64,000 nucleotides of DNA from Saccharina japonica (GCA_008828725.1 MEHQ01002289.1:689240-753239); one strand, 5' to 3'; shown: positions 1 through 13,100, numbered from the stretch's first letter. Program-made: numbers and translations. Notes: generated from the letters alone by a model not told the origin.

Positions 1-56
1 ACTGCTGCTGCTGATACCGCTGCTGCTGCTGCTGCTTCTACTGCCGCGCGCGGGCG

Positions 57-202
57 ATGGCAGACGGATCATGGAGGGGTTCCTTGATGACGATGCCAAC
101 GATGACGGCGGCGATGACGACGACGACGACGATGAGAATGCCGAGGAGAAGGATGACGATGAAGACGACGACGAGGAGGAAGTGAGGGAAAGCCGGGGTT
201 GA
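57..202 (+). CDS. possible terminal exon with acidic tail (partial)
   Basis: The forward frame is open from the window edge to a TGA at 200-202. From an AG acceptor near 58, behind a CTG/CTTCTACTG pyrimidine-leaning tract, it reads a short segment beginning MEGFLDDD and then a run of Asp and Glu ending in ESRG. Acidic tails like this are common at the C-termini of chaperone-like and chromatin proteins, but no domain is present to name the family. The sequence could also be a GAC/GAT-rich low-complexity tract that is not translated. The rest of the gene, if real, lies upstream of the window. Confidence 0.3.
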
Positions 203-2448
203 AGCGCTGCGCGGGCGTTTGCAGCTGGGTGCCTTAGGCCCGAGCGCGCAAGGAGCGGCGGCTGGGGCGGGGGCGGGGGGTTTGCTTCCCCGGAGCGGGC
301 GAGCCTTCCGTTTTCCATTGAGAAAACGGCCGAAGCCATCACTCAGGAGGGCAGGGTTGTAGCAGTTTCGGTGAATGCGTGCAGCAGTACGACGACGGTG
401 GTGGTGGGGGTGGTAGTGGTGGTGGTGGTGCTCCTGCCGTTACTTCTTCGCCAAGGAGACGAGGTCGACCTGCCTTGTCTTCGCTCGGGCCGTTCCGTGC
501 TCTCTCCACGATCGATCGATCGATCTCGACAATCTCGATTGATGGGTCAGTTTACTGTTGATGTATTGGTTGATTGGTTGGCTGGTTGATTGCTGTCGCC
601 AGCTCTGCCGCAGCCCCCCCCGGCTTGGAACCAGCGAGGCGCTATGATTGGCGGGCGCTGGGGAGGGGACGGAAGAAAAACGGCGAGAAAGACAAGACAG
701 AGTGGGGTAGGGTAAATATTAATAGTACCTGATAAATAGTAGTACAGGTCAGCGCAGAGATCACAGCAGTACCAAGTATTGTTTTTTTTCTCTGGAACTA
801 TCCAATGATGAACGATAACAGCAGTAGTTTTATGTACCAGACCAGTAGACGGCGTGACAACAGCGGTTGTATTCATAGTTATAAGTTACTGCCTGTACGT
901 ACGAGTAGTGTTACACTGCTTGTAGTAAGATAGGTGACACGACACGGACGGAAAATAAACAGGCCACCAATATGATATGTACCAGGTATCTACGGACGTA
1001 CTAACGCTAAATAAAACCTACGTACGAGTACTGGGATTATCTCGTACTGCTGCACTCGTGCACTACTCGTACTGCTGTACTGTTGTGGCATGCCTCGCAT
1101 ACCCCTACTGGACTAGTCTGATATCGTGACACAGCAGCCGTATAGGTATTAAATCTTAGGTATGCTGTACGAAGTACGAAGCTTATGCTGTACCTGCTAA
1201 CACCAGCTGGCCACCGGGGAACGAATTGAGACGCGCCCTGCACACAATAAGTCAGTCAACGTTGCAGACTGACTACAATTATGTTCGTATCGTACATGCT
1301 GCCGTACGTATGATATGAATATGATAAGATGATGAGATCAGGGCTCAATATTCGTATGTATGAGGATCGAGATATCGTGGATAGCGGCGAGATTGGCGGC
1401 ATATAGAGCGGACGGTAATCGAAGGCACACGTCGACATAGACAGGCGCTAACAGCCCACCCCGCCGAGCATCCGCCGCGCTGGGCATTCGGGATGGTGCC
1501 CTGGCCCTTGGCACCGGCCTGCAAGTGATTTTAAGCTCCGCATTAGTGTGTATCTGATACGGGTGCTGCTACTACTGCTGCTGCTGCTGCTGCTGCTACT
1601 GCTACTGCTACTGCCGCTTGCTTTACTTGGACGAATAATCAATGGTATTTGATGTTGAATCCGACAGCCAGCGAAAACGACCATGATTGGAGTTCAGACA
1701 AAAGCAGTTCCTCGCCCAAGCATAGATCGGGGGGAGGCACATAGGGTGCTCTATCGCAGACGGCACGCGCTGTCTTTGCGGGTGCGGTCGCAAACGAGAG
1801 GCAAAGGGAGGGAGACAGCCTTGATATCACACCTGTCACGTCTTGACCTCTTTGAGGGGCGTATATTTTCGTAGTAGTAGCAGTTTTGGTCAAACAGAGC
1901 CAGACTTTGCCTTGGCAGAGAATGCCGTGTCGTTCCTTTAGAGTCCGGTTTACGGCGTGGCCACAAAGGCAATGAGCAGAAGCCTCGGTTTGCTGAGATG
2001 ATTGCCGTCTTCTTCCTGCAGTTCGCTGGCTAGTGCTTGCGGAAGTTGTGCTTTCTTTCTTTTGCATAAGCTGGTGTACTGATGTTGTACTCGCGTGGCG
2101 TGGTGGGGAAATAATCAGGAGGGCCAGCTTCAACAATAAAATCATCATTTTTTAACACGTTTTTGGTGCGGATTTTTTAAAAAACGAGCCTAAAAATATT
2201 TCAAAAGTCAAATTTGATCGCGATATGTCCATAAAATCTCAAATAAATTAGTATTATTTCGCCTCTACATATCGAGCCAAAACTTAACTGGCGACCTATG
2301 ATATCGCTCGACTTTACCGACTGACTTGACTCGACTCGGTTGCTTCGTTGCGTCACTGAACTCATCAAGTCAGCTATCCAAAAAACCTCAATCAGCAATC
2401 ACAGCAGCAGCAGCAGCAGCTGCCGCAGTATCGCACCACATCCTAAGC
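203..2448. other. intergenic region, simple repeats only
   Basis: I see no supportable exon here. The stretch holds a G-rich block near 255-290, GGT/GTG repeats near 397-430, a CTG/CTA trinucleotide run at about 1564-1615 and many short TACGTAC/GAGTAC words typical of this genome. The last few hundred bases before 2449 are the likely promoter and 5' leader of the pentapeptide gene. A CAG run at 2401-2420 sits just upstream of its start codon. Confidence 0.5.
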
Positions 2449-5400
2449 ATGAGGGACGTATCATCAGCAGTGCTAGCAGTGCTGGCGGCTGCCTTCTGTG
2501 CGGACAGCTCGGTCGCATTCATGGCGGGAGGTGGAGCCTTCCTCGGGGCACAAGCTCGTCATCCTACGATGCCCCAGAACACGGCCCACTCGCGGCCGAC
2601 CACTTGCATGTCTCTTGTAGACACTGACAAAGCTGTAACAAACGCTGCTCGGACTCTGGGGACGTTCCTTGCGGGCGCGACGTTGATCTTCGGGGGTGGC
2701 GGAGCTGCGCTGGCTGATGGATCGACTCAGAAGTTCAGTCTGCCACCTGTCTCGCAGGCCAAGGACCGTTGCGTGTTCAAGTCGTCCGCCATGGGACAAG
2801 CTAACGCGGCACGGGATAAGCTGTACGACCTGCGCGAGTGCGACCTCAGGTGGGACTTGGGGGGAGGGGGGAACATGGCTTGTGGTTGCGAATGTGTCTC
2901 CCTTGGCCGCGGTGTTACTTCAGCATCACCACTTTGTGTGCACTGTGCACGGCGTGATGGCAGGAGCATGCACGGCACCTTGCGGCTACCTGGTACACGG
3001 TACTGCTATTCCAAATGACACATGATGTGTGACTCTGTCCGGAAATGTAAACGTCATTTTGTCATCAATATGAATACCCAAACGGTGCTTACATTTCCGG
3101 ACAGATTGGTATAAGATGAAAGCCTCAGGACTAGGGATACAAAAGCTACGTACCTACGTACTGCACTAAAATACGCACCGGTCCTGCACTGCAGCAGCAG
3201 CAGTACCGGTAGACTCCTGCACTGCAGCAGCAGCAGTCAGTAGGTCTGCTGCTACCAGTATCGGTATGCTTAGCAACAGTAGTAGTATTAATCGTAGTGC
3301 ACAGATGCTCCCAGTATATTTCATTTCGTACCCCGAGCACTGATGAGAGTATTACGTACTGGCGGCCTAAATACTGCGAGTACTGAGGGCTGAGGGTATA
3401 TACGAGTATGCGCCCAAATACTGCGAGTACTGGGAGTATGAGCGTTACAGAACCCCGAGTACAAGCATTACCCGCGCAGTGCAAACATCCGAAACATTTG
3501 TAGTACTGAGAGTATCCAGAGTCCAGAGTATTGAACCCGGATTTTCTGCGAGTACTCGCAGTATATACTCCCGAAATACTCCCAGTACTACCAGTACTTC
3601 CAGTTGTGCGCAAATGGCCGAAGTATATATCTCGTAATCCTAGTATACTGTGTATTTTGAGAGTATTTTGAGTACTCGCAGTACTCGCAGTACCAACGGG
3701 TGAATTACTGCGAGTACTGCAAGTACTCGCAGCACATAACCTTTAAATACTTGAAGTACAGGGAGTCTCCACCGTATCGAACCCCGAAATCCTGCGAGCC
3801 CGAAAATATCCGCAGTACTGAACCTCAAAATACTGCGAGTACTCGCAGTACCCGCAGTACATAAACCCGAAATGCTGCGAGCGCACGAAGTACGAGTACC
3901 TGCAGTATTTCCTCTTTACTTTACTCCCAGGTACTGAGAGCATCTGTGCAGAGTGTACTCGTGCATACTAGTAGCTTTTCAAGGAAACCTCTGGCGAGGA
4001 ATTGACTGCAAGCCCCCTTACCCCTTACCCTTAGATAGGCGTCAAGGGGCTGGGCCGCCCAGTGCACACCAAAGGCATACTGGTGCCTGGTGCACACGTC
4101 TTGGTACAAACTGCGGTGTACTGGTATTGATGAGACACGCTGCGGTATGCCCTGGTATACCTGGTAGCCTTTGGATAGAGGCAACTACAGCAATATGTAT
4201 GATACGACTGTTCTATTGCTTGGTCTTAAAGTTGGACGGGTTGGCAGTACCGGTTGTAGGGCTAGGGTTCGTAGTACTCGTACCAGTACCTGGTATTAAT
4301 AGGGCGTGTTTTTGTATTATGTTTCCACGGCCGCCGTATCGAAGGTTGAAGGTATTACAATACTGGTGTACTGGCGTGCGTTATGTGCAGGTTGCACCTG
4401 CAAAAGTTTTTGTGCAGGCTGTGTGTGGCCAATTTCATCCTTGCCCGTCGACCCAGACCAAGCCAACCCCAGACACACCCCTAACCCTAACCCTAACCCG
4501 AACCCGAACCCCAACCCCTTGGGGAGTACGAGGTCGGCAGGGGCAGCCACGCGGCTCCGCCGCGTGTTTTGATGGCGTTTTTCCAAAAAAAAACATTCGG
4601 CCCAAAAGGCCAGCCTCACACATTAAAACCAGCATCCTGCACAAAATCTTTTGCAGGTGCAACCTGCACACAGTACGCGTCTGGTGTACTACTTGTGTTA
4701 TTGCCGCGGTTGTAGTGGTTCGCGAGGCGTCAATCAAGAGTGGAGCGAGCGGGTGCCGTGCGTGTGGGACAGCAGTACCTGGTACCACATAGCATGGCGC
4801 TCAGAGGGGTTGCTCTGCACGCGGGTCCCAGCGAAGTTTCTTGGAGTTTGCATGGATTGCTGTGCACAGGATGCGTAGCATAGAAGATGAGTACCGGTTC
4901 TACTGCCCGTAATTCGTTCGCAATCGATCGTAGAGCTCTACTGCTGTACGCTGTACACCCCTCCTGTCTTGTTGTGTACTGGTTGTGGTAGTAAGCATAG
5001 TCCACCCCTTCCTGTAAAAACAATCCGCGAAATCTGAGAGGCATCCTTGGCACGCACGCGGGTTTTCTTAGCGGAGCGGAGCGCGGGTCGGGGCTGCACC
5101 CCGACTCACTTCCCGGTCCCCGGCGCCGCGTCTGTGGCGCGTGGTGGCCTATGGGCTATGACCGCAGTTGGCAGCAGTGTTGGCTATATTTATCATGCTT
5201 CAGCTTGTTTATCAGCTTGTACCGTATGGTGCAGAAGTACCATATACCAGCTGTGGGTCGAGACGATTGATTTACAGGCAGTCATGTATGTGCTAAAGTA
5301 GCACCGGATCAGCAGCACATCAGTGAGCTTCGCGAAGAAGTAAGGTACCAGGGGTTACTGTAGTTACCGCAGGAGGTATACCTGGAAAGTACCAGGTATA

Positions 5401-8400
5401 GGACAGCTGATATTGATATTCATAGTCTAAATGTGCATGTTGTGATTAATGCTCAGTAATCTCCAACCGCAGCCACCACGATGCTCATAATACAAACACA
5501 CAGCCTGGCTTTCTCCAACGCCACATTGTTCTCTTGTTCCTATCGTTCTTTCTTCTACATACTCGCACGATTTCTGCTTCTTGGTTCAGCGAGAAATCCG
5601 CAGCGGGTTTCGACTTGAGTGGCGTTATCGCGTCGGAGGCAAACTTCTCGAAGGGGGACTTCAAGGAGGTCGTCATGTCCAAGTCTTACGCCAGGGTGAG
5701 CAAGGGAAACAGGTTGTTACTATATACTATTGATGTTTTGTTCAGAGTTGTAAATACCAGGCACCTGGAATATGATCGCACGATCGAACCTCGAGACTGA
5801 GGCAGTGAGCCTGTGGTTGGATACGGTAAATTGCACGTCCTCCCACACTGCTTTGTTAACTGCAACCCTCACACAACTCTCATTTCCAGTAATCTGTCCC
5901 CGAAACACGAAGATAGTAAACACCAGGGTATAGTTTTAAGAGTGGTTGTTGGAAGCTTTTTCATCCATCGCATATCAGCGCTACAGTAGTTGAACACGTT
6001 AACGTTTTGAGCGAGCAAGCAGCCTGATCATGTCAAGTTCAAGTGGTAATCTCCCGTGGTCGGGACTACAGTACCGCGACGGATGACCTGGCCAGGCTCG
6101 TGAGGCAGATAGTGCAGGACAGGCAAAAAGACCAACATCGATCTCGGTCGCTCTTTTCGTCGATGTTGGTGTTCTTGCCTGTCGTGCACCATCTGCTTCA
6201 TGAGCCTGGCCAGGTCATCCGTCGCGGTACTGTAGTCCCGACCACGGGAGATCCGCTACTCGACATTTCAGGCTGCTTCCCCGAACAAAACAAAACGTTA
6301 GCGTGTTCGTTCAGCGCTGATATGCGATGGATGAAAAAACTTGCAACAGCCACTCTTAGGCAGTGGGCCAAGCACTGCTACACACAGTGTGCACGAAGAT
6401 CGTTCGAGGTGTCTTTATTGTGTCGGCCCGGAAAGAGATAGACGGATGCAAGGGGGAAAGGTTGAGTGAGCAGGTGTATCAACGCTCCTCTGCGCGATAA
6501 CTGCTGTTCGTAGTGCCTACTCCGTATGTAACCGTCACTTGCTGTTAAGATGTTCAGTGAGACAAGCTGTATCACGGAAAATAGTACTAAAACGCGGGTT
6601 CAAATGCACCGACGTCTTGGCGACGAATTATTTGAATTGAGACTTGGGCATTGCAGTAAGGGCTCATATTAACGAAGACAGCAAAAAAAAATAATTTGGA
6701 AAACAAAATCCTATTTGGATGTGATTTCGCAAAAAAAAAAAAACTGGTTTGCGTCCTATGGGCGATAGTTGATTGCTTGTTCAAATATTTCTCAAATCGA
6801 AAAAAAGCAGCACGCCTCACAACGCCCGGGTGAAAAAATCCGACGAGAGTAAACGAGAGCGAAGGCATGCGTCGGCGCGTGCGCGCCGACGCAAGCATAC
6901 TCTTGCTTTTGACCGCCCAGGCTAGGAAGCTATCTCTCTCAGGGTCTCCTGGGTGGGCGTAGGGATCCCTGAAACGCCACGGGCGAGACAGGGACGGCGA
7001 CGGTGCTATCAAAGTCTTGAGCGTATCCTGCTGTTTTTGCGTCGATCACTCAGTTTTTGGACGGGTTGGCGCATCGAGCTGGTTGAAAAGTTGGGATTGC
7101 GACCGCCATGATTGGTTTTGAGGCGCCACCGCCGGGGTACAATGTTCTATGGTCTGTAGGCGTCGGCGCGGCTGTTGTCCCGGTGGCCTGGCGTCGTGGT
7201 TCACGCGTTGTCGCCTCGGTCGTGGTCATCGATGCGATCAAGAAATCGCCAGAGCAATTTTTTAATAGCGGCGCTTATCAAAAAAATAATTAAAAAAAGG
7301 AAAATAATTCGATTTTTTCCCCGGCGTTTTTAACGCGGGTGGCTGTAGCTTTAAAGATTTTCGCGTGTTTTCCCCCTTGAGGTGCCCTCAGCAACGCCGC
7401 CACCACGAGCGCTATAGTCGGATGCCCAGCGAGTTATTAATAGTAATCGCATTCAAAAGAAAACACGGAGAGCTATCCATAATATAGTTCAACTCAGCTC
7501 AACTCAACTCATCTGGGTTTATGAGATACCAAGCAAAGGGCGCAAGGAATCTTCTCCGTCGCTGCTGAAAGCAACACAATACGTGCATCGTACAAAAACT
7601 ATATGAATTAATCGATCTGGCAGTGTCCGCAGTGTCCCCGATGCCGAGCTATGAAGTCATAGAGCAAGTGTATATATTCCGCTTGCTTCCCAGGTGCCTA
7701 TTTTCTACGTGTCATTCGACGCTCTCGTTCGGTCGCGAGGATAGCGTTCTCACCACCGCAGCAGCAGCAGCAGCAGCAGCAGCAAGCAGCACTAGTCTAG
7801 CAGCCTCAAGCTCGTTAGGTTCAAGGATGTTGTCGTTGTCGTGTTTGTTGGCCTAGTCTGTTTTGCTTGTACTTGTGCTCATTTTTACGTACGAGTAGTC
7901 ATATGATACCTCAAGTACTTGCCACACACCGCTCACGGGGGCACGCTTTTTAACTCTGGTGGTGTACATGGCAAGCTGTTGTCATACTCGTCAGAGGCTG
8001 GCCCCATTTGGAGCTGCTCCGTGCACACTGCTGTGGGCTGCTGGCGGGGCTGGCCTCGAGCAAAAAACGACACGGACCGACGAACCTCTCATGATACCCC
8101 CTGTTCCCTTTTGGTTGGGTATCCAGTCGTATGAAAACCTACTTTAATCAAATGAAACGACTGCGACACGAAACCGACGGCGGGTTAAAAAATGCGACAC
8201 GTTTCCGACGGGCGGGCGCCGACAATAAAAAACTGCCTCTCCCCAGGTTGTAGCGGGGGCGTTTACCCACCGCGGACATGCCGATCCAAGTCGGCCCAAC
8301 TCCCAAATTTGATTTGAATTCTACCCAGAAAAAGATCCTGGGACCTTCTTGGTTTTTTCGTCCAATTCAAAACGAATAGTCCCCAAAATCCTACTCTTTG

Positions 8401-10179
8401 GTGCGGGTGCGGGTTTTGACCAATGAAAAGCGAATTTGAATTTTCTTTTTTCCAAATTGAATTTATTTTATATTCGTTAATATGGGCCCTAATGCAAGGG
8501 TTAAGTATGAATATGAATATAGATGCTCAAATGTATGATAAGGACCGCGGCGGTAGTCAACGACTGAAACTGACACCCGTGCTGAAAAAGCATGGGCGGG
8601 ACGACGGGACGGTCTAGCCTGGCGGAATTGCGACGATCAAGCTGGACAGTGACGGCCGAGCCTTTACCAGCGGCGACGTTGGAGTAGCCCTCGCACTGTT
8701 TCGCTCACATCGCTCCAGGTTGAGAGGTTGGCGCTTACACCACAGTATTAACCCCTTGAACCAATGCATCCTCGTTTTGGGGGACAATTTACTTGGATTT
8801 TGGTGTGAAATCGTTTTGTAATAGTAAAATGGAAGCCACCCATATTTTGGGGACAAACCACTTGGAATCAGAGTTAGGTAGTTTTTTGCAATTGTAAAAG
8901 GGTCAAGTACTTGTACTTGGAGTGTTAAATGGTCCCAGATACCAGATGGTAAATTAAACCAGGTACATACCGGATCTTTATTTAGCTTCCCAGGTATTAA
9001 ATTGTGCTTGACTCTTTTCCCTCTCCCCGGACCTTGCATTCTCTCCTTCTCGCCGGAACTCCACACGGTCACACGGTACGGTTAATGGCGGCAGAATTCT
9101 AACTGGGAGGGGGCCGACTTCACCAACGCGGTGGTGGACAGAGTGTCGTTCGATGGCTCCTCCATGAAGGTCAGTAAAAGACAAGAGTCTAATTGTATGT
9201 GGTGGGTTTATAGGTGGGTGTGTGGGTATGAATTTCTTTCGTTTTATGTGGGTACGAGTTTCTTTCGTTTTCTTCGAAAGCGTAAATAACGAAAGAACGG
9301 TTCCGTTCTCCGTTCATGTGTTGTTTTCAGGATTGCGGTACAGAGGATGCCCTTGCATAGTGCTCGTGGGTATCAACCAATACCAGGGAGAGCCCATCGC
9401 GCGAACGGCAAGTGTTGCGTATCTTTCCTTTTTTTGACCCCGGCCAACTGCTGCACGAAGTTAACAGAGTAGAAGCGAAACCGCGTCTTTTTATTCCCTC
9501 TGATTGCATCCGTTTTTTTGTCCATACCATCGCGTCTTTGATTGTCCCTAACCACGTCTTTTGATTCCCTCTCCCTTCCCTCGCTTCCGCCCGTCGGTGA
9601 CTCGGTGGTTTGATCAGGGCGCGATCTTCGAAAACGCGGTGCTGACCAGCACGAGCTTTACTGGGGCGGACGTGGAGAACGCTGACTTTACCGATGTGAG
9701 TGTTGCTACAACACATAGGGTCCGCATACAGCGGCACTGACCGAGGCGGATCGGCCTGTGCGACCCCCTCGTCCGAACAGTTGCGACCGACACGCCGGCG
9801 TAGGGTTTGGATTGGCAACCATGTGACAAACGCGTCGTTCGTGTGAATGCATGGCAACCATATGTTTAGAGTTTGTTCCTCTCTTGAGCCGATCCGGCGG
9901 AACACCGTGACCCTTTGGCAGACGCTGTTTCACAGACGTTTCGTTATGCAGCAGTTGTATAAGCCGCTCTCGTCGTTCGCCGCGTTGTTCTGACACGACT
10001 CAATCCGTTCGCCCACCCCCCCCCTCCCCTCCCTTGGAAACACGCTTCGTTACGATCATGCACAGTCTTACATGGGTGACTTCGACCAGAAGAACCTGTG
10101 CAAGAACCCGACCCTCAAGGGAACCAACCCAGTCACCAAGGCCGAGACGCGGGAGAGCGCGGGCTGCCGTGCGTTGTAA
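2449..10179 (+). CDS. thylakoid-lumen pentapeptide-repeat protein, five exons
   Basis: Exons 2449-2849, 5590-5695, 9095-9169, 9618-9695 and 10066-10179 join in one frame and give 257 aa. Every intron is GT-AG and every junction phase agrees. The N-terminus is a signal peptide (MRDVSSAVLAVLAAAF) with a Val-Ala|Phe plastid cleavage site, typical of secondary plastids. A second hydrophobic segment, LGTFLAGATLIFGGGGAALA, matches a lumen-targeting signal ending in ALA|D. Exons 2-4 carry pentapeptide (A-D/N-F/L-x-x) units: FDLSG, ANFSKGDF, GADFTNAV, TSFTGADVENADFTD. The last exon has the conserved tail LCKNPTLKGTNPVT...TRESAGC shared with cyanobacterial and plant TL17-type lumenal proteins. The molecular role of that family is not firmly known. 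An in-frame ATG at 2326 could extend the N-terminus, but 2449 gives a clean signal peptide. The exon 2-3 intron is 3.4 kb and holds a large hairpin element. Confidence 0.9.
3297..3951. mobile_element. GAGTACT-rich inverted-repeat element, copy 1
   Basis: The 13-bp ends TGCACAGATGCTC (3298-3310) and GAGCATCTGTGCA (3938-3950) are perfect inverted repeats. Between them the sequence is almost entirely degenerate units of ACTGCGAGTACT and CAGTATTT. It lies in intron 1 of the pentapeptide gene. The same ends and the same internal repeat type recur at 59620-60383. No coding capacity is visible, so it would be a non-autonomous DNA element or foldback repeat. I did not find a clear target duplication. 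Confidence 0.6.
4373..4680 (+). mobile_element. Mutator-like MITE with internal telomere repeats, copy 1
   Basis: This 308-bp element is flanked by an exact 10-bp direct repeat, CTGGTGTACT, at 4363-4372 and 4681-4690. Its ends form inverted repeats built on TGTGCAGGTTGCACCTGC followed by AAAAGTTTTTGTGCAGG. Inside are CCCTAA/CCCGAA repeats (about 4480-4520) and a GC palindrome CACGCGGCTCCGCCGCGTG. It has no open reading frame of its own. A 10-bp target duplication is within the range of the Mutator (MULE) superfamily. Related copies are at 41478-41772, about 43288-43585 and about 42380-42590. This copy is in intron 1 of the pentapeptide gene. Confidence 0.8.
5937..6358. repeat. 420-bp foldback hairpin in intron 2 of the pentapeptide gene
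   Basis: Two arms of about 200 bp are imperfect reverse complements around a short loop at about 6142-6159. Outer ends read TAAGAGTGG (left) and CCACTCTTA (right). The inner arms are nearly perfect, for example GGATGACCTGGCCAGGCTC on the left against its reverse complement on the right. In a transcript this would fold into one long stem. It may be a foldback transposon or a source of small RNAs. No flanking direct repeat is clear. Confidence 0.75.
6864..6893. repeat. short GC-rich palindrome
   Basis: GCGTCGGCGC and GCGCCGACGC face each other around a TGC-type centre, giving a strong short hairpin inside intron 2 of the pentapeptide gene. No role is evident. Confidence 0.5.
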
Positions 10180-13100
10180 CGGCAAATACATGGCACGACC
10201 CCCCCCCCCCCCCTCCCCTCCAAAGATGTTGGGAGGTCGGTCTTTTTGGACGCGTCAAGCCCTTTTTTTGCCTTATTATACTTATTTCAGTGTAGAGGGG
10301 GCGGTCAGTCAAGGGGTGAAACCGTGTTCTCCTAGCACGTTTGTCCCCCTTTCCTTCCCTTCTCCCTGCTCTTGCCTCGCCTGCGGGTTTGTTTGCAAGA
10401 AATCGGGAAGGGGGGGGGGGGGGAGTGTTCCCTGTGGGGAGGCAGGAATCACAGATTGGGCAGATGTTAGTTGTTCGGAGGTATGAATATGTATCGCCAG
10501 CAATGAAGATGAAGCCTTGTTAGTTACTCGGGAGTAGTTATAAGCAGAGCATCAAAGACGGGGCAAGGTTAGAATATTCGGAGCTATGTTAATGCATCGC
10601 CAGGATCATAGATGAGTCAATATTGCGGTAGTTGCTCGGGACTATCTATCTCGACATCGCCAGGCTGATGATCCCGCCGATCCGTGTAGACTCCGCCGGC
10701 CTACTCGAAATTGTAGTTTTTGGAAGAACAGGGAATGGAGAGCATGGCTTTCCCGTAAACGCAGTGTACGTTTCTTCTGACGGAGTCTGAGAGTTAGATC
10801 ATTTCAGGTTGTGGACACAACACGACATGTTGACGGGTACGGAGATAAAAATGTGTCGGGTGCTACTTACTGTACTTCTTTTGCTGCTGTTATGGTATCA
10901 TGAAGATCGATCGATGTTGCAGTGGTGGTGGTGGTGGTGGTGCTGCTGCTGCTATGACATCTTCATGAAGAGCGATCGATTGGGGGTTGTAACGTTGGTG
11001 GTGCTGCTGTTGTTGTGTTGTCTCTGCTGAGATCGATCAATCACGGGCGGTGGCAGTGCTGCTGCTGCTGCTGCTGCTGTGGTTGACGTGTCAAAAGTAT
11101 AGTCGAGAGTGGGCATTCAAGCGGTGCCTTGAGCAACCTGCCGATGGCCTTATTCCATGCCGCTGTGGCTTGCGAGCGTGCGCGATTCATTCAGATTGAA
11201 AGGTGGTGACTCGTCGGACAGATACCAGCCAGCTGATAAGAACAATAAGAACAATACGATGTGTGGGACGCTTCGCCACAATCGGTTGGCTCGTGGCGAC
11301 CCAAACAGCGCGCGACGTGCTTCCAAACATTCTTGCTAACGCCTTAACCCGTTTGGGGTTCCCGAGAAGATGGCCACAACAATGACCATCTTGGTGTTAA
11401 CAAACGTCTACGGGCAGCGTGAGCGCTGAGCAGGTTGGACCATGTTGCCGCCCGTGCCATGCGACTCGTTGCTTTGCATCTTGGACACCAATTTGTGTTG
11501 ATTCGCCCCCCAGCCAAACAGCAGCAGTATGTGGCATGGTTCTCGGCGTTTGTTGTAGCCAGACGAAGGGAAGGGGACCCGCCCGCTCATCCTGCACCCT
11601 TCCTCTGTGTGTGCGTCTGCTCGGCAAGACATTAATGCGCCTTACACGCATGCGCATGTGTGTCCAGAGTATAGTATGATCTGCACGGAGTACTCGTATC
11701 TGTGCAGATTAATATGCATACATTACGTACTGAGCGCGTCGCTCAGGTACTGTTTATTTGTGCTACTCGTAAGTACTCGTAGTCCACGTCTCCGCTGTGC
11801 ACCATCAGTCGTCCACGTGCAGTTAACCAACAAAATACTCGTACTCGTAGTAGCGGCATTACTGCTGTGTTCGATTTTTTCTATTTGCGTTTCTTCTGTG
11901 GGTGTACTCGTATAATGTCCCAGTTCCCTTCACGCACTACAGTACGTACGTATAAAATGGTGTGTACGTTGTTCTCTCTCCCCGTCGGGTCAAATCATTT
12001 TTTGTTTTGGAGGCAACCCAAGACCCGAGACTGCTTGCGACTTGTAGCCCTGTCACCATTACTTCGGCGCATGTCATGCTGCATCTATCATAACTAGGGA
12101 ACAGCTGTCTCGAGACAACCGTCCCATACAGCATATAGTTCGCCCCCACGAAAAACACCGCTGGCCTGGCATACAAAATAAAAGGAGCCACCGGCCAGTA
12201 GCCAATCGCGAGGAAAGTAGAAAACGCGCGAACGGTACGGAGGATATCACGCATAATGCAAAGTTGAGTATCGACCGATCGGTGAAACTCACAGCTGACT
12301 GACGTGTTTTTTTAGTTGTTCATGAAAAAAGATATTCGTTTGTATGCGCTGTATGATGTACAGCTGTACGTAGTAGGTGTACTTCCAATGGAAATCTGAA
12401 ACCGTCGCTAATTATTGAACTTTTGACCAAAACTTTTGACCTTCGCCGTTGAATTTTGACTGATGATGAGGGCCAAGGGCAGAGCGACAAGACCCAAAGC
12501 AAGTATCAGGTACGTCGTACGAATATAAGTACGAAAATTCCTACCGTGCGCGTCTCACGGCGGTGTCCCCTGGCACCTGGCACCCGCCAGACCCCACGAG
12601 TATACTTGTACGTACAGCAGCTATTGTACGCAGTGAAAGTCTTAAGTATGGCGTGTACGCGAAGTGCACTCCTGGAGCGGAGGCCTGACCTGCCGCTGTG
12701 TAGCCTGAGGCGAGTGCGCCAGCTCTGTGCTGGCAACAGCGTCATGTTTTCTTCGACGGGCCTCGACAACGCTGCGCGAGACACACGCTCCTTGCTCCAG
12801 ACACCACTCAAGGTCGGTACGAGCACCCGTAACTTGCAGAACCGCGACCTTTACGGGACGAAAAACACGTCGTCGGTTCCGACACAGCGCAGGGGGAGAT
12901 CATTTTGTCGTGCGGGTTGGTCAGGTAGCTCGGCCCGGTTGCTGCTGCACGCCGTGTGCTGAGTGATGTGCTGTGTATTGTGTGTGGTTCTGTCCACGAC
13001 ATCGCCGTCTTCTCGATGTGTCGATTACTTTCCGTCATACGGTGTCCCAAAAGCCCAGCATTCAACGGCATTTTCACTCCACAGCGCTTGCGAGTGGGTG

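Noticed and set aside
4480-4520. Telomere end or interstitial telomere from a chromosome fusion
   Set aside because: The CCCTAA tract lies inside a bounded MITE with target duplications, and related copies occur elsewhere in the window.
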